A DNA stretch of 64,000 nt. Source: Methylocapsa sp036561105 (GTDB lineage: Bacteria; Pseudomonadota; Alphaproteobacteria; Rhizobiales; Beijerinckiaceae). The stretch is taken from NCBI GenBank assembly GCA_036561105.1, contig DATBPZ010000060.1:32430-96429 (forward strand), in the 5' to 3' direction. This document shows positions 42,509 to 53,209 of this stretch, in pieces (the stretch's first letter is position 1; each line of letters opens with the position of its first letter). The notes under the pieces were generated by a model. It did no database searches, had not been told where the DNA came from, and was given only the letters and a program-made list of their open reading frames with translations. The position numbers were made by a program, and so were the translations under genes.

Positions 42509-45500
42509 TTATTCGGCGGCGGAGCGCACCTCGGCCTGGGGATGCGGAAGACTATGCCGCTGCGGCTTGCTGCGATTTCGATCCCTTGCCACCAGCGTAT
42601 AGATCGCCGGCGTCACGAACAGCGTAAAAACCGTTCCAACACTCATTCCCGCCGCAATGACGATGCCGATCGCGAAACGGCTCTGCGCCCCAGCGCCCAC
42701 CGCGACGATCAGGGGAATCATACCGGCCACCATCGCCGCGGTGGTCATTAATATCGGGCGTAGCCGCACGGAAGCGGCATGTTCGATCGCAGCGCGGCGG
42801 CCAAACCCTTCCTGCTCCTGCAGCCGGTTGGCGAACTCCACCATGAGAATCCCGTGTTTGGAGATCAACCCAATCAGCGTGACGAGGCCAATCTGAGAAT
42901 AAATATTCATGCTCGCCGCGCCGACAACTCCGAGGATGTTCAAAGGTAAAAGCGCGCCGAACATCGACGTCGGCAGGGCAATAAGGATGATCAGCGGGTC
43001 TCGGAAGCTTTCAAACTGGGCGGCCAGCACCAGAAAAATCACGATAAGCGCGAAGATGAAGGTTGCAACGAGCGTATTGCCTTCCTGCACGTATTGACGG
43101 CTCTCGCCCTGATAATCGACGCTGTAGCCCTCCGGCAGAAGTTCCTTTGCCTTTTGCTGCAGAAAAGCGATCGCTTCGCCAAGGGTGTGGCCGGGAAATG
43201 GCACGCCTTGCAATGTCGCGGCATTCAATTGCTGGAAAGTCGGAAGCCCGTTCGGCTGCACGCTCGTTGTGACGCTGGCGACTGTCGCCAGCGAAACAAG
43301 CGCGCCGGAGTTGGTGCGCAACTGATAGCGGGTCAGCCAATCGGGGGTAAGCCGGAACTCCCTCGGCGCCTGAGGAATGACTTGATAGCTGCGCCCTTGG
43401 AGGCTGAACCGGTTGACATAATTGCCGCCGAGCAGGGTTGCGAGCGAGGTACCAATCTCCTGCATGTGAATGCCGAGACGGTTGGCTTTGTCCGCGTCGA
43501 TCTTGAAATCGATTTGCGGCATATCGAACTTGAGATCGCTGTTGGCGAAAATAAACAGGCCGCTGTCGTGGGCCGCTTTTTCGATCTCGGCCATGACATC
43601 CGCAAGCTGGCGGTAATCAGCGATCGTCCGGATCACGAATTGCAGCGGTGGGCCGCCCGTCGAGCCCGGCAAGGACGGCGGCCCGAAAGCCAGAATCTCC
43701 GCTCCAGTCACATGCGCGAGTTTTGGCTGCAGGGCTTCGATGATCTGTTTTTGGGTGCGTTTACGCTCATCCCAAGGCTTCAAAATAAGGCCGCCAAAGC
43801 CTTGATGCACTCCCGCAAAACCATTGATAACGAAGACATGCTCCTTTTCAGGAATCTCATTAGCAGCCGCATCGATCTGGGCCGTCGCTTTCTCCATGTA
43901 ATCGAGATTGGCGTATTGCGGTGTCTTGACCAGGGCGAAAATCGTGCCCTGGTCTTCTTCCGGCGCGAGTTCCTTGGGCGTTGTCATAAACATAATTGCT
44001 GTCAACACCAAAACGCCGATCAGCACCAAAACCGTCACAGCACGAAAATTCAGGGTCCTGTGAAGGAGCCGCTGATAGCGCTGCCGCAGGCCTTCGAACA
44101 TCCGGTCAAGAAATGCTGGAAAGCCTCGCGCTTCGGCTTGAGGCGGCTTCAGGAGAAGCGAACACATCATCGGCGATAAAGTGAGTGCGATCACTCCGGA
44201 GACGACGACCGCGCCCGCCAGAGTAAAGGCAAATTCCCGGAACAGCGAGCCGGTCAGACCTGAGACAAACCCAATGGGCGCGTAGACAGCGGCGAGCGTG
44301 ATGGTCATCGAAATCACCGGCCCGGCGATTTCGCGCGCGCCCTTTAAAGCTGCATCGCGGGCGGACATTCCTTCTTCCATGTGGCGGTAGATATTTTCAA
44401 CGACCACGATCGCGTCGTCCACTACAAGACCAATCGCCAGAACGAGCGCCAGCAGCGTCAAAAGGTTCAGCGAATAGCCGAGCATCAAAAGAACGGTCAT
44501 CACGCCGATGAGCGAAAGGGGGATGGTCACGATTGGAATGATTGTCGAGCGAAAATTGCCAAGGAACAGGAAAATCACGACAATAACGATCAGCGCTGCC
44601 TCGCCGAGCGTCTTCTCCACCTCGTGGATCGAAGCCCGGATGAACTTGGTCGCATCATAGGCGATTGAGGCCTGAAGGCCGGCGGGCAACTGCGACTGAA
44701 GTTCTGGAAAAGCTTGCCGAACGTCGTCGATGACGCTCAGGGGATTGGCGGTGGGCGTGGCGTAGATACCGATAAAAACCGCCTTCAATCCATCGAACCC
44801 AGAAGATGAATCCGCTGATTCTGGGCCAAGCTCGATATCGGCGACATCCCCTAGCCGGATCAAGGCGTCACCGTGAGACGCGACTATGAGTTGACCGAAT
44901 GCTCTCGCCGAATCGACCGAAGTCTGAGCGTTGATGCTCGTTTGAACGAAATCACCCTTGATCTGGCCTGCTGCCGTCGTGAAATTATTCGTGGCAAGCG
45001 CAATCGAGACATCGAGCGGCGTTACGCCGCGCGCGGCCATACGGTCTGGATTGAGCCACACCCGCATCGCAAAAGTCTGGCCGCCGAGAATCTGCGCATT
45101 GGCGACACCGTCGATCGTTTGCAGTCTCGGCTGCACGACACGGTTGAGATAATCCGTGATTTGTGAGGGCGTAAGAATCTTCGAATTGAAGGACATATAA
45201 AGCACGGCGGTCGAATCGCCCGTCTGCTTGACAACGACCGGATCGAACGCCTCGCGCGGCAAAACATATTTGACTTGATTAACTTTGGCCAAAACATCGG
45301 CTACCGCACGATCCGCGTTGGCGTTCAGGAGAAGGTTGAGGGTAATCGTCGAGGTGTTTTGCTGCGAATTCGAAACCAGTGTATCGATGCCTTCGGCGCT
45401 CGCGACGGCCTGAGCGAGCGGCGTCGTGATAAAACCCTTGATCAACTCCGCATTGGCGCCCGGATAGGATGTGGTGATCGTTATTGTGGTTGAGGAGAGT

Positions 45501-45616
45501 TGCGGAAATTGCCGAATCTGCAGCTTGTAAGCGGATTGAATTCCGGCAAGAAGAATCAAAAGACTAACCACGCTGGCAAGGACGGGCCGGCGGATAAAGA
45601 TATCGGTAAAAGACAT
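42509..45616 (-). CDS. RND efflux pump inner-membrane transporter (HAE1 family)
   Basis: 1035 residues with the 12-helix RND plan: helix 1 at about 10-30, a large periplasmic loop, helices 2-6 at about 335-475, a second loop and helices 8-12 at about 860-1015. The proton-relay motif GLVVDDAIVVVENIYRH (about 400-416) has both Asp of helix 4. Closest by eye to AcrB/MexF-type multidrug exporters rather than heavy-metal pumps, since it lacks the CusA Met triad pattern. Three bases after the adaptor gene, so an operon. TolC at 6322-7782 could be the outer channel. Confidence 0.93.
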   Translation of the reverse strand: MSFTDIFIRRPVLASVVSLLILLAGIQSAYKLQIRQFPQLSSTTITITTSYPGANAELIKGFITTPLAQAVASAEGIDTLVSNSQQNTSTITLNLLLNANADRAVADVLAKVNQVKYVLPREAFDPVVVKQTGDSTAVLYMSFNSKILTPSQITDYLNRVVQPRLQTIDGVANAQILGGQTFAMRVWLNPDRMAARGVTPLDVSIALATNNFTTAAGQIKGDFVQTSINAQTSVDSARAFGQLIVASHGDALIRLGDVADIELGPESADSSSGFDGLKAVFIGIYATPTANPLSVIDDVRQAFPELQSQLPAGLQASIAYDATKFIRASIHEVEKTLGEAALIVIVVIFLFLGNFRSTIIPIVTIPLSLIGVMTVLLMLGYSLNLLTLLALVLAIGLVVDDAIVVVENIYRHMEEGMSARDAALKGAREIAGPVISMTITLAAVYAPIGFVSGLTGSLFREFAFTLAGAVVVSGVIALTLSPMMCSLLLKPPQAEARGFPAFLDRMFEGLRQRYQRLLHRTLNFRAVTVLVLIGVLVLTAIMFMTTPKELAPEEDQGTIFALVKTPQYANLDYMEKATAQIDAAANEIPEKEHVFVINGFAGVHQGFGGLILKPWDERKRTQKQIIEALQPKLAHVTGAEILAFGPPSLPGSTGGPPLQFVIRTIADYRQLADVMAEIEKAAHDSGLFIFANSDLKFDMPQIDFKIDADKANRLGIHMQEIGTSLATLLGGNYVNRFSLQGRSYQVIPQAPREFRLTPDWLTRYQLRTNSGALVSLATVASVTTSVQPNGLPTFQQLNAATLQGVPFPGHTLGEAIAFLQQKAKELLPEGYSVDYQGESRQYVQEGNTLVATFIFALIVIFLVLAAQFESFRDPLIILIALPTSMFGALLPLNILGVVGAASMNIYSQIGLVTLIGLISKHGILMVEFANRLQEQEGFGRRAAIEHAASVRLRPILMTTAAMVAGMIPLIVAVGAGAQSRFAIGIVIAAGMSVGTVFTLFVTPAIYTLVARDRNRSKPQRHSLPHPQAEVRSAAE

Positions 45617-45619
45617 TCC

Positions 45620-46777
45620 TTATTCCTTTGGCCGGACAGCCTGCGGCTCAAGATGCGCGGCTGAATCGATGCGCACCCGGGCTCCCGCCTGCAATTTGAG
45701 CTGACCTTCGGCAACGACGACTTCGCCGGCGTCGACCCCTTCGAGAATGGCGACGCGATCTTCCCGGACGTCGCCGACGCGCACGGGTCTGCGTTCAATG
45801 ATCATGACCGCCTCCTCCTTTGCCGGCGCCGCCTGCGCTGCACCAGACTCCGGAGGAAGAGGCTTAACCACGAAAACGCTATCGCCATAAAGCGAATAGG
45901 TAATAGCGGTTCGGGGCAACGTCATGACCTTATGGGGTTCTCCGGCAAGCACGTTCACATTGGCAAACATTCCGGGCCTGAGTTGCTTTTTGGCATTGTC
46001 AAGCTGACCGCGGACCGTGACATTGCGGCTTTCCTGAGCAACCCGTGCATCGACGGTTTTGATCACGCCGTGAAATATTTGTCCTGGATAAGCGTCGACC
46101 TCGAGTTCGATCGGCAAGCCAGATTTCAGCAAGCCGAGAGATTTTTCGGGTACAGGAAAATCAACAAAAATCGGATCAAGCTGCTGCAAGGAAATAAGGC
46201 CGGTTCCCGGCGAAACATATTGCCCAAGATCCAACTTACGAATTCCCACCCGGCCGGCGAAAGGAGCTGTGAGCATCTTCTGCGCGATGATGGCGCGAAC
46301 ACGCTCCACCGCGGCGGCGGCGGAGTCGCGCGCCGCTTCGGCGGAATCGAAATTGGCCTTGGCCGTATTGCCACCTTGGATCAGCTGACGCTGACGTCCG
46401 AGCGCGAAGTCAGCATTCTTGAGCACCGCGAGATTATTCTTAAGATCGGCCTGCTCCACCGAATTGTCGATTTCGAAGAGAGGCGCGCCTTTTTCGACGT
46501 CCTGGCCCGACTCAACCCGGACGGCGACAATCGCGCCGCCGATTTGCGGCGCGATGTCGATTTCTTGGACGGCTCGCAAGGAGCCAATCGCGGGCAAACG
46601 CGGTGTCCAGGTCTCGCTTCGCGCCGTGGCGACCGCGACCGAGGTGGGTGGGGGCGCCGCCGCAAGGATGAAGCTTTTGATCATCCCAGGTTTGACGACG
46701 AACTGAAAATAGCCAAGCCCCACGCTCAGTGCCGCGAGGAATATCAAGACGCCAATGAAAATGATGCTACGCTTCAT
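45620..46777 (-). CDS. RND efflux periplasmic adaptor subunit
   Basis: 385 residues. An N-terminal anchor (about 3-20) is followed by the lipoyl/biotinyl half-motifs (GAIVAVRVESGQDVEKGAPLF and MLTAPFAGRVGIRKLDLGQY), a helical hairpin between them, a beta-barrel domain (PIFVDFPVPE) and a membrane-proximal domain. This is the membrane-fusion protein linking the RND pump to an outer-membrane channel. ATG at 46777 with GGGAAAC upstream. No dedicated regulator gene is adjacent. Confidence 0.92.
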   Translation of the reverse strand: MKRSIIFIGVLIFLAALSVGLGYFQFVVKPGMIKSFILAAAPPPTSVAVATARSETWTPRLPAIGSLRAVQEIDIAPQIGGAIVAVRVESGQDVEKGAPLFEIDNSVEQADLKNNLAVLKNADFALGRQRQLIQGGNTAKANFDSAEAARDSAAAAVERVRAIIAQKMLTAPFAGRVGIRKLDLGQYVSPGTGLISLQQLDPIFVDFPVPEKSLGLLKSGLPIELEVDAYPGQIFHGVIKTVDARVAQESRNVTVRGQLDNAKKQLRPGMFANVNVLAGEPHKVMTLPRTAITYSLYGDSVFVVKPLPPESGAAQAAPAKEEAVMIIERRPVRVGDVREDRVAILEGVDAGEVVVAEGQLKLQAGARVRIDSAAHLEPQAVRPKE

Positions 46778-47226
46778 GTTTCCCGACCAAGTCGTCTCCA
46801 AACGGTTCAGGTGCGTTCCGCCTCAGCGGAGAAGATGAAAGCGGTAGGCTCACCAGATCCCGATTTGTGAGCTTCTCTGGACGCGGCGGCCAATTCGCGC
46901 CATCCGCCCCAGCGCCGCAAAGTCAAACACCGCTGTCCCGCACTCAAGACGCAGATTCTGGATCACCGCTATCCTGCGAAAGCGAACACGCGCTTGCCAT
47001 TCCAGCAATTCATATGGGAACAGCGTAAAGTAGATTTTAGTCTTAACTATTCCAAAAATACCCTACGCGGGGAAATCTCCGCATCTGAGAAAGAGATTGA
47101 TGGCCAAATCCATCGCCAACTTCTAGTCACGCCACAATCCGACGAAACTACGGCAGCGCGTAGGCAAGATCACTTCAACTCTATGTGTTTGGAATATGAA
47201 GCGGCAGGATCCCCGTAAGTGCATCT
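46778..47226. other. Intergenic gap between the RND and glycogen operons
   Basis: 449 bases. One 74-codon frame (46994-47218) has no good ribosome site or recognisable product and is not called. A GCGGGGA/TCTCCGC hairpin with a two-base loop lies at 47067-47082. The promoter of the RND operon should be here, but I see no clear match. Confidence 0.5.
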
Positions 47227-50200
47227 TTAGCTTGACACAGCCGGAGGCGGGGTCCGGCGATTGCGGCGCACCTCTTCGAGAATCGCCTTGGCCGGCGAAA
47301 GTGCAAACAAATGTTCGACAGCCACGCCAAGCTTGCGCCGCCAGTTGGGCCGTTCTCTATCAGTTCCTGGAAGGTTCACCGCAACCGTCTCCATGGCCAG
47401 ATCGTCGGCCTGGATGAGGGTCAACACGGAGTTCGATGCTGCCACATAGCCATGTATGCTGGCGGCGGCCGTTTCGCTGAGTGGCGCCTCCGAATCTTGC
47501 ATTGAGCCGGGAGGATTTTGTCTTGCGACCGCTTCCATTAAGGCGGTTTTCTCGGCAGCGCGCTCGGCGGCGGCGGCCGGCGCGTCGGGAAGCAGCCCTA
47601 GCTTAGCTGATTCGACAAGATCGTCGCCCCCCCACCAGCCGGCCAGCGGCGGCAAATCATGCGTCGCGGCGCAGGCCACGGCTAACCGTGGGTAGTGATC
47701 GGGCGGTAAAAACCCCTCTACGTTCCTCTCGAAGCGTAGCACCCGGTAGGAAAGAATCTGGGCCTGTGCGAGTTCTTCGCAAAGGCCCTCCGGCACGGTG
47801 CCAAGAGCCTCGCCGACAACGGCGGTGCTCGCCCGAACGCTTTCAAGCATAAGTTGGCCAAGGAGATCAGCGAATGGAAATGCAAGATAAGCGCCGTCGC
47901 GCCCAGACGCCCCCTCCGGCACGAGAAACAAGCGCTTGAGCCCAAGCACATGGTCGATCCGCAATATCCCCGCGTGCGCCATATTCGCTGCAATCAATTC
48001 GGCGAAAGCGGCAAAGCCTCCCCTTGCGAGCGCGTGCGGATCGTAGGGCGGGAGATTCCACACCTGACCGTTCGGGCCGAGCGAGTCCGGCGGCGCACCG
48101 ATCGATACCCCCGGCATCAAAACCTCTGCCGCCGCCCACGCCTCCGCGCCATCGGGAGCGCAGCCGACCGCAAGATCCTGGTAGAGGCCGAGCTTGAGGC
48201 CACTCCCATCCGCGGCGGCTTCCAACTGCCGGTCCGCAAGCCACTGGAGAAATTTGGCACGGGAAATTGCGTCCTCATGGTCCGCGGCGAAGCTTGCGAT
48301 TCCGGATCCCAATGGGGACTTGAGAGGCTCAGGGAATTGGTCGCGTGTAACTTGGAAACGGGCCTCGATTGCCGAGAAGATCGCGAAACGCCGCAGCGTC
48401 TCGCCGCCCGCGCGCGAAAACGCCCGGAAATCCTCGACGAGCGGATCGGCGGGGCGCCTTGCAGCAAGATCGCGGAACGCGGCATGGGCAGCATCGAAGA
48501 TCGGATTTTTGAGCGCGGCGACGGCGGCATAATCGACGAGCGGCTTTGCCGAAAGACGCGAGGCTTCTAACAACGCCCGCTCGATCACGTCCCGCACCTC
48601 GGCGGTGAGAAGTGGAGCTGGCAAGGCAAACGCATCGATGGCAAGCGGATCGAGGAAGCGCCGGTCGGAGGGGTGATAAGGGCTGGCGCGATCTGGCTTG
48701 CTGCCAAACAGCGCGTGCAGCGGATTGATCCCAAGCGTGACGGCACCGGCAGCCGCTGCCGCTTCGGCAAGGAGCCGCAGCGTCGTGAAATCGCCGATCC
48801 CCTGGTCGCCCATTCCCTCGACCGGCTGGCGCCGAAGTGCGTAAAGCTGCGCGGCAATCCCAAAAAACCGGGTATCTCCACGCAAGATTTCCGGCAAAAA
48901 CGCGACGTCCGGGACGATGGCGAGATGGCCAAAGATCTCCGGTGCCGCGTCCGTCCAGATCCGATGCCGCCCAAGTGGCAAAGGAGGCAATGTGATGTTG
49001 CGAACCGCCACCCTGCGCCCATCGGCGGTGATGGTTTCACCGGGCTGTCCATCGTCTGCTCCAATCGCGACCGAACGAGTCGAGCCGTCCTCAAGCGCGA
49101 TGGTCAGGCCGAAGCGGCGCCCAAGCTGGGCAAGAGGGCCGCCAAGCCGGATCGTTCTGCTGGCGGACTTGCGAAGTGTCGTCGCAACGGGCAATGAGCG
49201 GAGTTCGTGTTCCTCGGCGAGGACTGAGAGGCTCGCCCGAGCTTCTCCTATGGATGACGCGGGCAGTCCAAGAGCTGCGAGTAACGCCTGGATGGTGTCC
49301 TTGGGAACTTCGTGCCGGTGCCCGTACACATCCACCCAATGCGGGGCGATCCCTGCTGCCTTAGCCAAGCTATCGAGGACATAGCTCGGAGCGCCGGTTG
49401 CACGGCGGCGGCTGTCACGAGACGGTTGCTCGACAAGAATTGCCACTGAGCGGGGGGCGAGTTCATAGCGCTCGGCGTCCAGCACGGCAGGAGCGCGGTC
49501 CGGCCGCGCGGAGTCGATGGCACAAGACCAAACTTGATCCTTGCGCCGCCCCGGAATCTCGCAGGCAAGCGGCTCCTCGCTCGCGTTGATCAGCACCGCG
49601 GCCCGGCTTGACGCAGCTCCACCCGTCTCGGCATTGCCATTCCCCAAATCGTAGAACGCAGCGACGAGAGTTTTCGCTCGCGGGTCATTCCAGTCTTGTG
49701 CCTCGAGTGGATGGCCTTCTTGTGTCAGCCATTCGACATCGGGAATCCCGGTGGCGTCGACCGGGCCGCCTGTCAGTGGCGTTTCCGCGTTGAGAGCGCC
49801 GTGCGCGCGGCGCACGCGGATCAGCCGTGCAACGAAATCGATAAGGGAGGCGTCGGCGTCGACCCAATTGATCCAGGCAAGCTCATTGTCCTGCGCATAG
49901 GCATTGTTGTTGCCCCTTTGCGAACGGCCCAACTCATCGCCCATATTGACCATCGGCGTGCCGCGCGCCGCGAATAGGGTAACGAGCAGAGCGCGAACAT
50001 CCCCTGCCCGGCGCGCTAAAATCGCAGCATCTTCCGTGGGACCCTCAGCGCCGCAATTCCAAGAGAGATTATCGTTGGTCCCATCGCGATTATCCTCGCC
50101 GTTCGCGCCGTTGCGTTTGTTATCGTACGCCACAAGATCGGCGAGGGTGAATCCGTCATGTGCGGTGACAAAATTGACCGACCGCGAAAGGGGCCGGTGG

Positions 50201-51582
50201 CGGGGTCCAAAAATATCCGCCGATCCGGCGAGCCGTGTTGCAAGGCTCCCGAGGGAGCCAGAAACACCGCGCCAGAATTTGCGAAAGCTGTCGCGCGACT
50301 GGTCGTTCCATTCGCCCCACGCCGCTGGAAAAGCCCCAAGCTGATAGCCCCCGGGTCCAAGATCCCAAGGTTCCGCGATATGAATCAAATCCTTCAGCAA
50401 TGGATCCTGCGTGATCGCCGCAAGGAGCGGATGATCAGGATGAAAGCCATCTTCGCTGCGGCCAAGCACGGGTGCGAGATCATAGCGGAAGCCATCGATG
50501 CCCGCGCGGATGACCGGTGTGCGCAACGCTTCGAGGGCCAAGCGCATAAGCATCGGGCGCTCTAGCGCTGGCACATTGCCACAGCCGGAATCGTTGGCAT
50601 AGAGGGCCGGTTTGCCAGCCGCCAGCCGGTAATATCCGGCATTGTCAAGACCGCGCAATGATAGGGTTGGACCAAATTCGTCACTCTCTCCAGTGTGATT
50701 CAAGACCACGTCCAAAAGAACTGCGATCCCAGCCGCGTGCAGCGCATCTACAGCGACGCGCACCTCTGCCCAGCCACCCGGCGCAAGACGCGGATCGGGG
50801 GCAAACATCGCCATCGGATTGTAGCCCCAATAGTTGCTAAGCCCGAGCGGCGGCAGATGCCGCTCGTCAATCCATGCCACGATCGGCAACAACTCGACGG
50901 CGGTCACTCCCAATCTTTTTAAATAGTCGATCGAAGCTTCGTGCGCCAAACCCGCAAAGGTGCCGCGAATGGACTGAGGTATATCCGGATGCAGCTTGGT
51001 GAAACCGCGGACATGCATTTCATAAATGACGAGGTCACGCCATTCAACGCGCGGACGCCGGGGCTGTTGAAACGGCTCCGGTGCTTCAACGATCGCTTTT
51101 GGAACGAAGGGCGCGCTATCAATATCGTCTGCCGCCGCGCCATGGATCCGCGCGTCGAACAAACTTGCGTCGAGCATGAATGGCTTGTCGAGCCGGGTCG
51201 CGAATGGATCGACCAGCAGTTTGGCGCAATTGAATCGTTGCCCATCCTGCGGTTTGAAGCGGCCGTGCGCCCGCAAGCCGTAAAGGGAACCGGGGCCGAT
51301 GCCCGCGATGTGACCGTGAAACACGTCGCCCAGCCGGCCGGGCAGTTGCAGGCAGGCCGTCTCGCATCCGGCCGCATCGAATAGCGAAACGAAAATCGTC
51401 TCGGCGCTGCTCGACGCAACGGCAAAATTGACCCCGCCCCCGTCAGGAGTGGCGCCAAGCGGCTCCGGCTTGCCCACATGGACGCGCGGATTGCCCTTGG
51501 GAGGAGGCAATGGCGTATCAACGGCGCTCAGGTGATCACCGACGGCGTCTCGCGCCCCGTATAGTGCGCAATGCGCGCACAC
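47227..51582 (-). CDS. glgX-malQ: GlgX-MalQ fusion: debranching enzyme plus 4-alpha-glucanotransferase
   Basis: 1451 residues, about the sum of the two enzymes. Residues 35-700 form GlgX (isoamylase type): a CBM48-like region, then GH13 motifs VLLDVVLNHTGES, GIDGFRYDLAPVLG (nucleophile Asp), IAEPWDLGPGGYQ (acid/base Glu) and VTAHDGFTLADLV. Residues about 735-1440 form MalQ (GH77): QGIGDFTTL, GILRIDHVLGLKRLF (Asp near 1210), VVGEALGTVP (Glu) and ATHDLPPLAGWW (Asp). Both active sites look intact, so one chain should debranch limit dextrin and disproportionate the released maltodextrin. The frame begins at a GTG that overlaps the pgm end by 55 bases; a shorter start is possible. Last gene of the glycogen operon. 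Confidence 0.93.
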   Translation of the reverse strand: MCAHCALYGARDAVGDHLSAVDTPLPPPKGNPRVHVGKPEPLGATPDGGGVNFAVASSSAETIFVSLFDAAGCETACLQLPGRLGDVFHGHIAGIGPGSLYGLRAHGRFKPQDGQRFNCAKLLVDPFATRLDKPFMLDASLFDARIHGAAADDIDSAPFVPKAIVEAPEPFQQPRRPRVEWRDLVIYEMHVRGFTKLHPDIPQSIRGTFAGLAHEASIDYLKRLGVTAVELLPIVAWIDERHLPPLGLSNYWGYNPMAMFAPDPRLAPGGWAEVRVAVDALHAAGIAVLLDVVLNHTGESDEFGPTLSLRGLDNAGYYRLAAGKPALYANDSGCGNVPALERPMLMRLALEALRTPVIRAGIDGFRYDLAPVLGRSEDGFHPDHPLLAAITQDPLLKDLIHIAEPWDLGPGGYQLGAFPAAWGEWNDQSRDSFRKFWRGVSGSLGSLATRLAGSADIFGPRHRPLSRSVNFVTAHDGFTLADLVAYDNKRNGANGEDNRDGTNDNLSWNCGAEGPTEDAAILARRAGDVRALLVTLFAARGTPMVNMGDELGRSQRGNNNAYAQDNELAWINWVDADASLIDFVARLIRVRRAHGALNAETPLTGGPVDATGIPDVEWLTQEGHPLEAQDWNDPRAKTLVAAFYDLGNGNAETGGAASSRAAVLINASEEPLACEIPGRRKDQVWSCAIDSARPDRAPAVLDAERYELAPRSVAILVEQPSRDSRRRATGAPSYVLDSLAKAAGIAPHWVDVYGHRHEVPKDTIQALLAALGLPASSIGEARASLSVLAEEHELRSLPVATTLRKSASRTIRLGGPLAQLGRRFGLTIALEDGSTRSVAIGADDGQPGETITADGRRVAVRNITLPPLPLGRHRIWTDAAPEIFGHLAIVPDVAFLPEILRGDTRFFGIAAQLYALRRQPVEGMGDQGIGDFTTLRLLAEAAAAAGAVTLGINPLHALFGSKPDRASPYHPSDRRFLDPLAIDAFALPAPLLTAEVRDVIERALLEASRLSAKPLVDYAAVAALKNPIFDAAHAAFRDLAARRPADPLVEDFRAFSRAGGETLRRFAIFSAIEARFQVTRDQFPEPLKSPLGSGIASFAADHEDAISRAKFLQWLADRQLEAAADGSGLKLGLYQDLAVGCAPDGAEAWAAAEVLMPGVSIGAPPDSLGPNGQVWNLPPYDPHALARGGFAAFAELIAANMAHAGILRIDHVLGLKRLFLVPEGASGRDGAYLAFPFADLLGQLMLESVRASTAVVGEALGTVPEGLCEELAQAQILSYRVLRFERNVEGFLPPDHYPRLAVACAATHDLPPLAGWWGGDDLVESAKLGLLPDAPAAAAERAAEKTALMEAVARQNPPGSMQDSEAPLSETAAASIHGYVAASNSVLTLIQADDLAMETVAVNLPGTDRERPNWRRKLGVAVEHLFALSPAKAILEEVRRNRRTPPPAVSS

Positions 51583-53156
51583 TCTCGCGACAGAATGATG
51601 AGATCGGCGAGCGCTTCGCCGGTCTCCTGGTTTTGGCGCGCCGGATCCTGTTCAAAGCGTTCAATATAAACCCGCAATGTCGCCCCAGACGTGCCGGTCC
51701 CTGACAACCGGTAGACGATGCGGCTGCCATTCTCAAAGTGCAGACGGATGCCCTGATGCTCCGAGTCTGAGCCATCGACTGGATCGTGATAAGCAAAATC
51801 GTCGGCCCCGATCAGGCCGGGTCTTGCAGCCAGCGCGCCCGTCAATCCTGGCAGCGCGTCACGCAAGGCCTGCATAAGCCCGTTTGCGCCCTCGGCATCG
51901 ACTTCTTCATAATCGTGCCTGACATAATAATTTCTCCCATAGTCTGCCCAGTGCTTGGCGACAATCGCCGCGACACTCTCGCCGCGCACAGCCAAAATAT
52001 TAAGCCATAGCAAAACCGCCCAGACTCCATCTTTTTCCCGGACATGATTGGACCCTGTACCTGCGCTTTCCTCGCCGCAGATCGTTGCCAGGCCCGCATC
52101 GAGCAGATTTCCGAAAAACTTCCACCCCGTCGGAGTCTCGTAAAGACGCACACCAAGCCGCGCGGCAACGCGGTCAGCCGCTCCGCTGGTTGGCATCGAG
52201 CGTGCAATCCCCGCGATGCCCTTGGCATAGCCTGGCGCAAGGTGAGCGTTGGCGGCCAAGACCGCCAGACTGTCAGAGGGCGTCACATAGCGGTTCCGGC
52301 CGATAATCAGATTCCGGTCCCCATCGCCATCTGACGCCGCACAGAGATCTGGGCCGTCCGAAGACATGGCAAGGTCGAAAAGATGTTTGGCGTAGATCAA
52401 ATTGGGGTCTGGATGATGGCCGCCGAAATCCGGCAGCGGCGTTCCGTTCAAAATCGACTCCGGCGGCGCGCCAAGCAGATCGACGAAAATTCGGCTTGCA
52501 TAAGGTCCGGTCACCGCAGACATCGCATCGAAACGGAACCGGAAGCCAGCTTTAAACAAGCCCCGAATTCGGTCAAAATCGAACAACTCCTGCATAAGGT
52601 CCGCATAGTCCTCAACCGGATCGATCACCTCGACCTCGCCTGGCCCAAGGCGGACTGGGCCGAGCACATCAAGATCAATGTCTTGCGCCACGAGGATTTT
52701 ATATTCCGTGATGGATTTCGAGCGGGCAAATATGGCCTCGGTCAGCTGTTCGGGTGCCGGTCCTCCGTTTCCCGCATTGTATTTGATGCCGAAGTCACCG
52801 TGAGGTCCGCCCGGATTGTGGCTGGCACTGAGGATAACGCCGCCAAAGGCGCTACGACGGCGGATCAGATTGGAGGCGGCAGGCGTTGACAATATGCCTC
52901 CCTTGCCTACCAGGATTTTGCCAAATCCATTGGCGATCGCGATCTTCAAGACGATCTGAATCGCCTCACGATTGAAGAAGCGCCCATCACCGCCAACGAC
53001 CAGAGGCGCCCCTTCAAAACCTTTAAGACAATCCATGATCGACTGGACAAAATTCTCAATATAGCCGGGCTTTTGGAAGACCACGGTCTTCTTGCGCAAC
53101 CCCGACGTTCCTGGTCTCTGGTCGTCGAAAGGCGACGTTGGAACAATTTTGAGCAT
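51528..53156 (-). CDS. pgm: Phosphoglucomutase (alpha-D-glucose)
   Basis: 542 residues; interconverts glucose-6-P and glucose-1-P. The phosphoserine loop is GVILSASHNPGGPHGDFG (near residue 110), the Mg-binding loop ASDGDGDRNLIIG (near 277), the sugar-binding loop GEESAGTGSNHVREKDG, and the C-terminal phosphate loop YRLSGTGTSGATLR. The ATG at 53156 starts MLKIVPTSPFDDQRPGTSGL, as in the family; 19 upstream codons are dropped. It supplies glucose-1-P to GlgC and takes that from GlgP. Confidence 0.95.
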   Translation of the reverse strand: MLKIVPTSPFDDQRPGTSGLRKKTVVFQKPGYIENFVQSIMDCLKGFEGAPLVVGGDGRFFNREAIQIVLKIAIANGFGKILVGKGGILSTPAASNLIRRRSAFGGVILSASHNPGGPHGDFGIKYNAGNGGPAPEQLTEAIFARSKSITEYKILVAQDIDLDVLGPVRLGPGEVEVIDPVEDYADLMQELFDFDRIRGLFKAGFRFRFDAMSAVTGPYASRIFVDLLGAPPESILNGTPLPDFGGHHPDPNLIYAKHLFDLAMSSDGPDLCAASDGDGDRNLIIGRNRYVTPSDSLAVLAANAHLAPGYAKGIAGIARSMPTSGAADRVAARLGVRLYETPTGWKFFGNLLDAGLATICGEESAGTGSNHVREKDGVWAVLLWLNILAVRGESVAAIVAKHWADYGRNYYVRHDYEEVDAEGANGLMQALRDALPGLTGALAARPGLIGADDFAYHDPVDGSDSEHQGIRLHFENGSRIVYRLSGTGTSGATLRVYIERFEQDPARQNQETGEALADLIILSRECARIAHYTGRETPSVIT

Positions 53157-53209
53157 GGATTTTCCCAATTCCTCTGACGGGTTCCCCAGGTTGTTGGATA
53201 GTCCTACAA

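Noticed and set aside
43094..44179. 361-codon plus-strand frame opposite the RND permease
   Set aside because: Shadow frame; no ribosome site, unusual composition.
46994..47218. 74-codon plus-strand frame in the RND/glycogen gap
   Set aside because: No convincing ribosome site, no motif, composition like the surrounding non-coding DNA.
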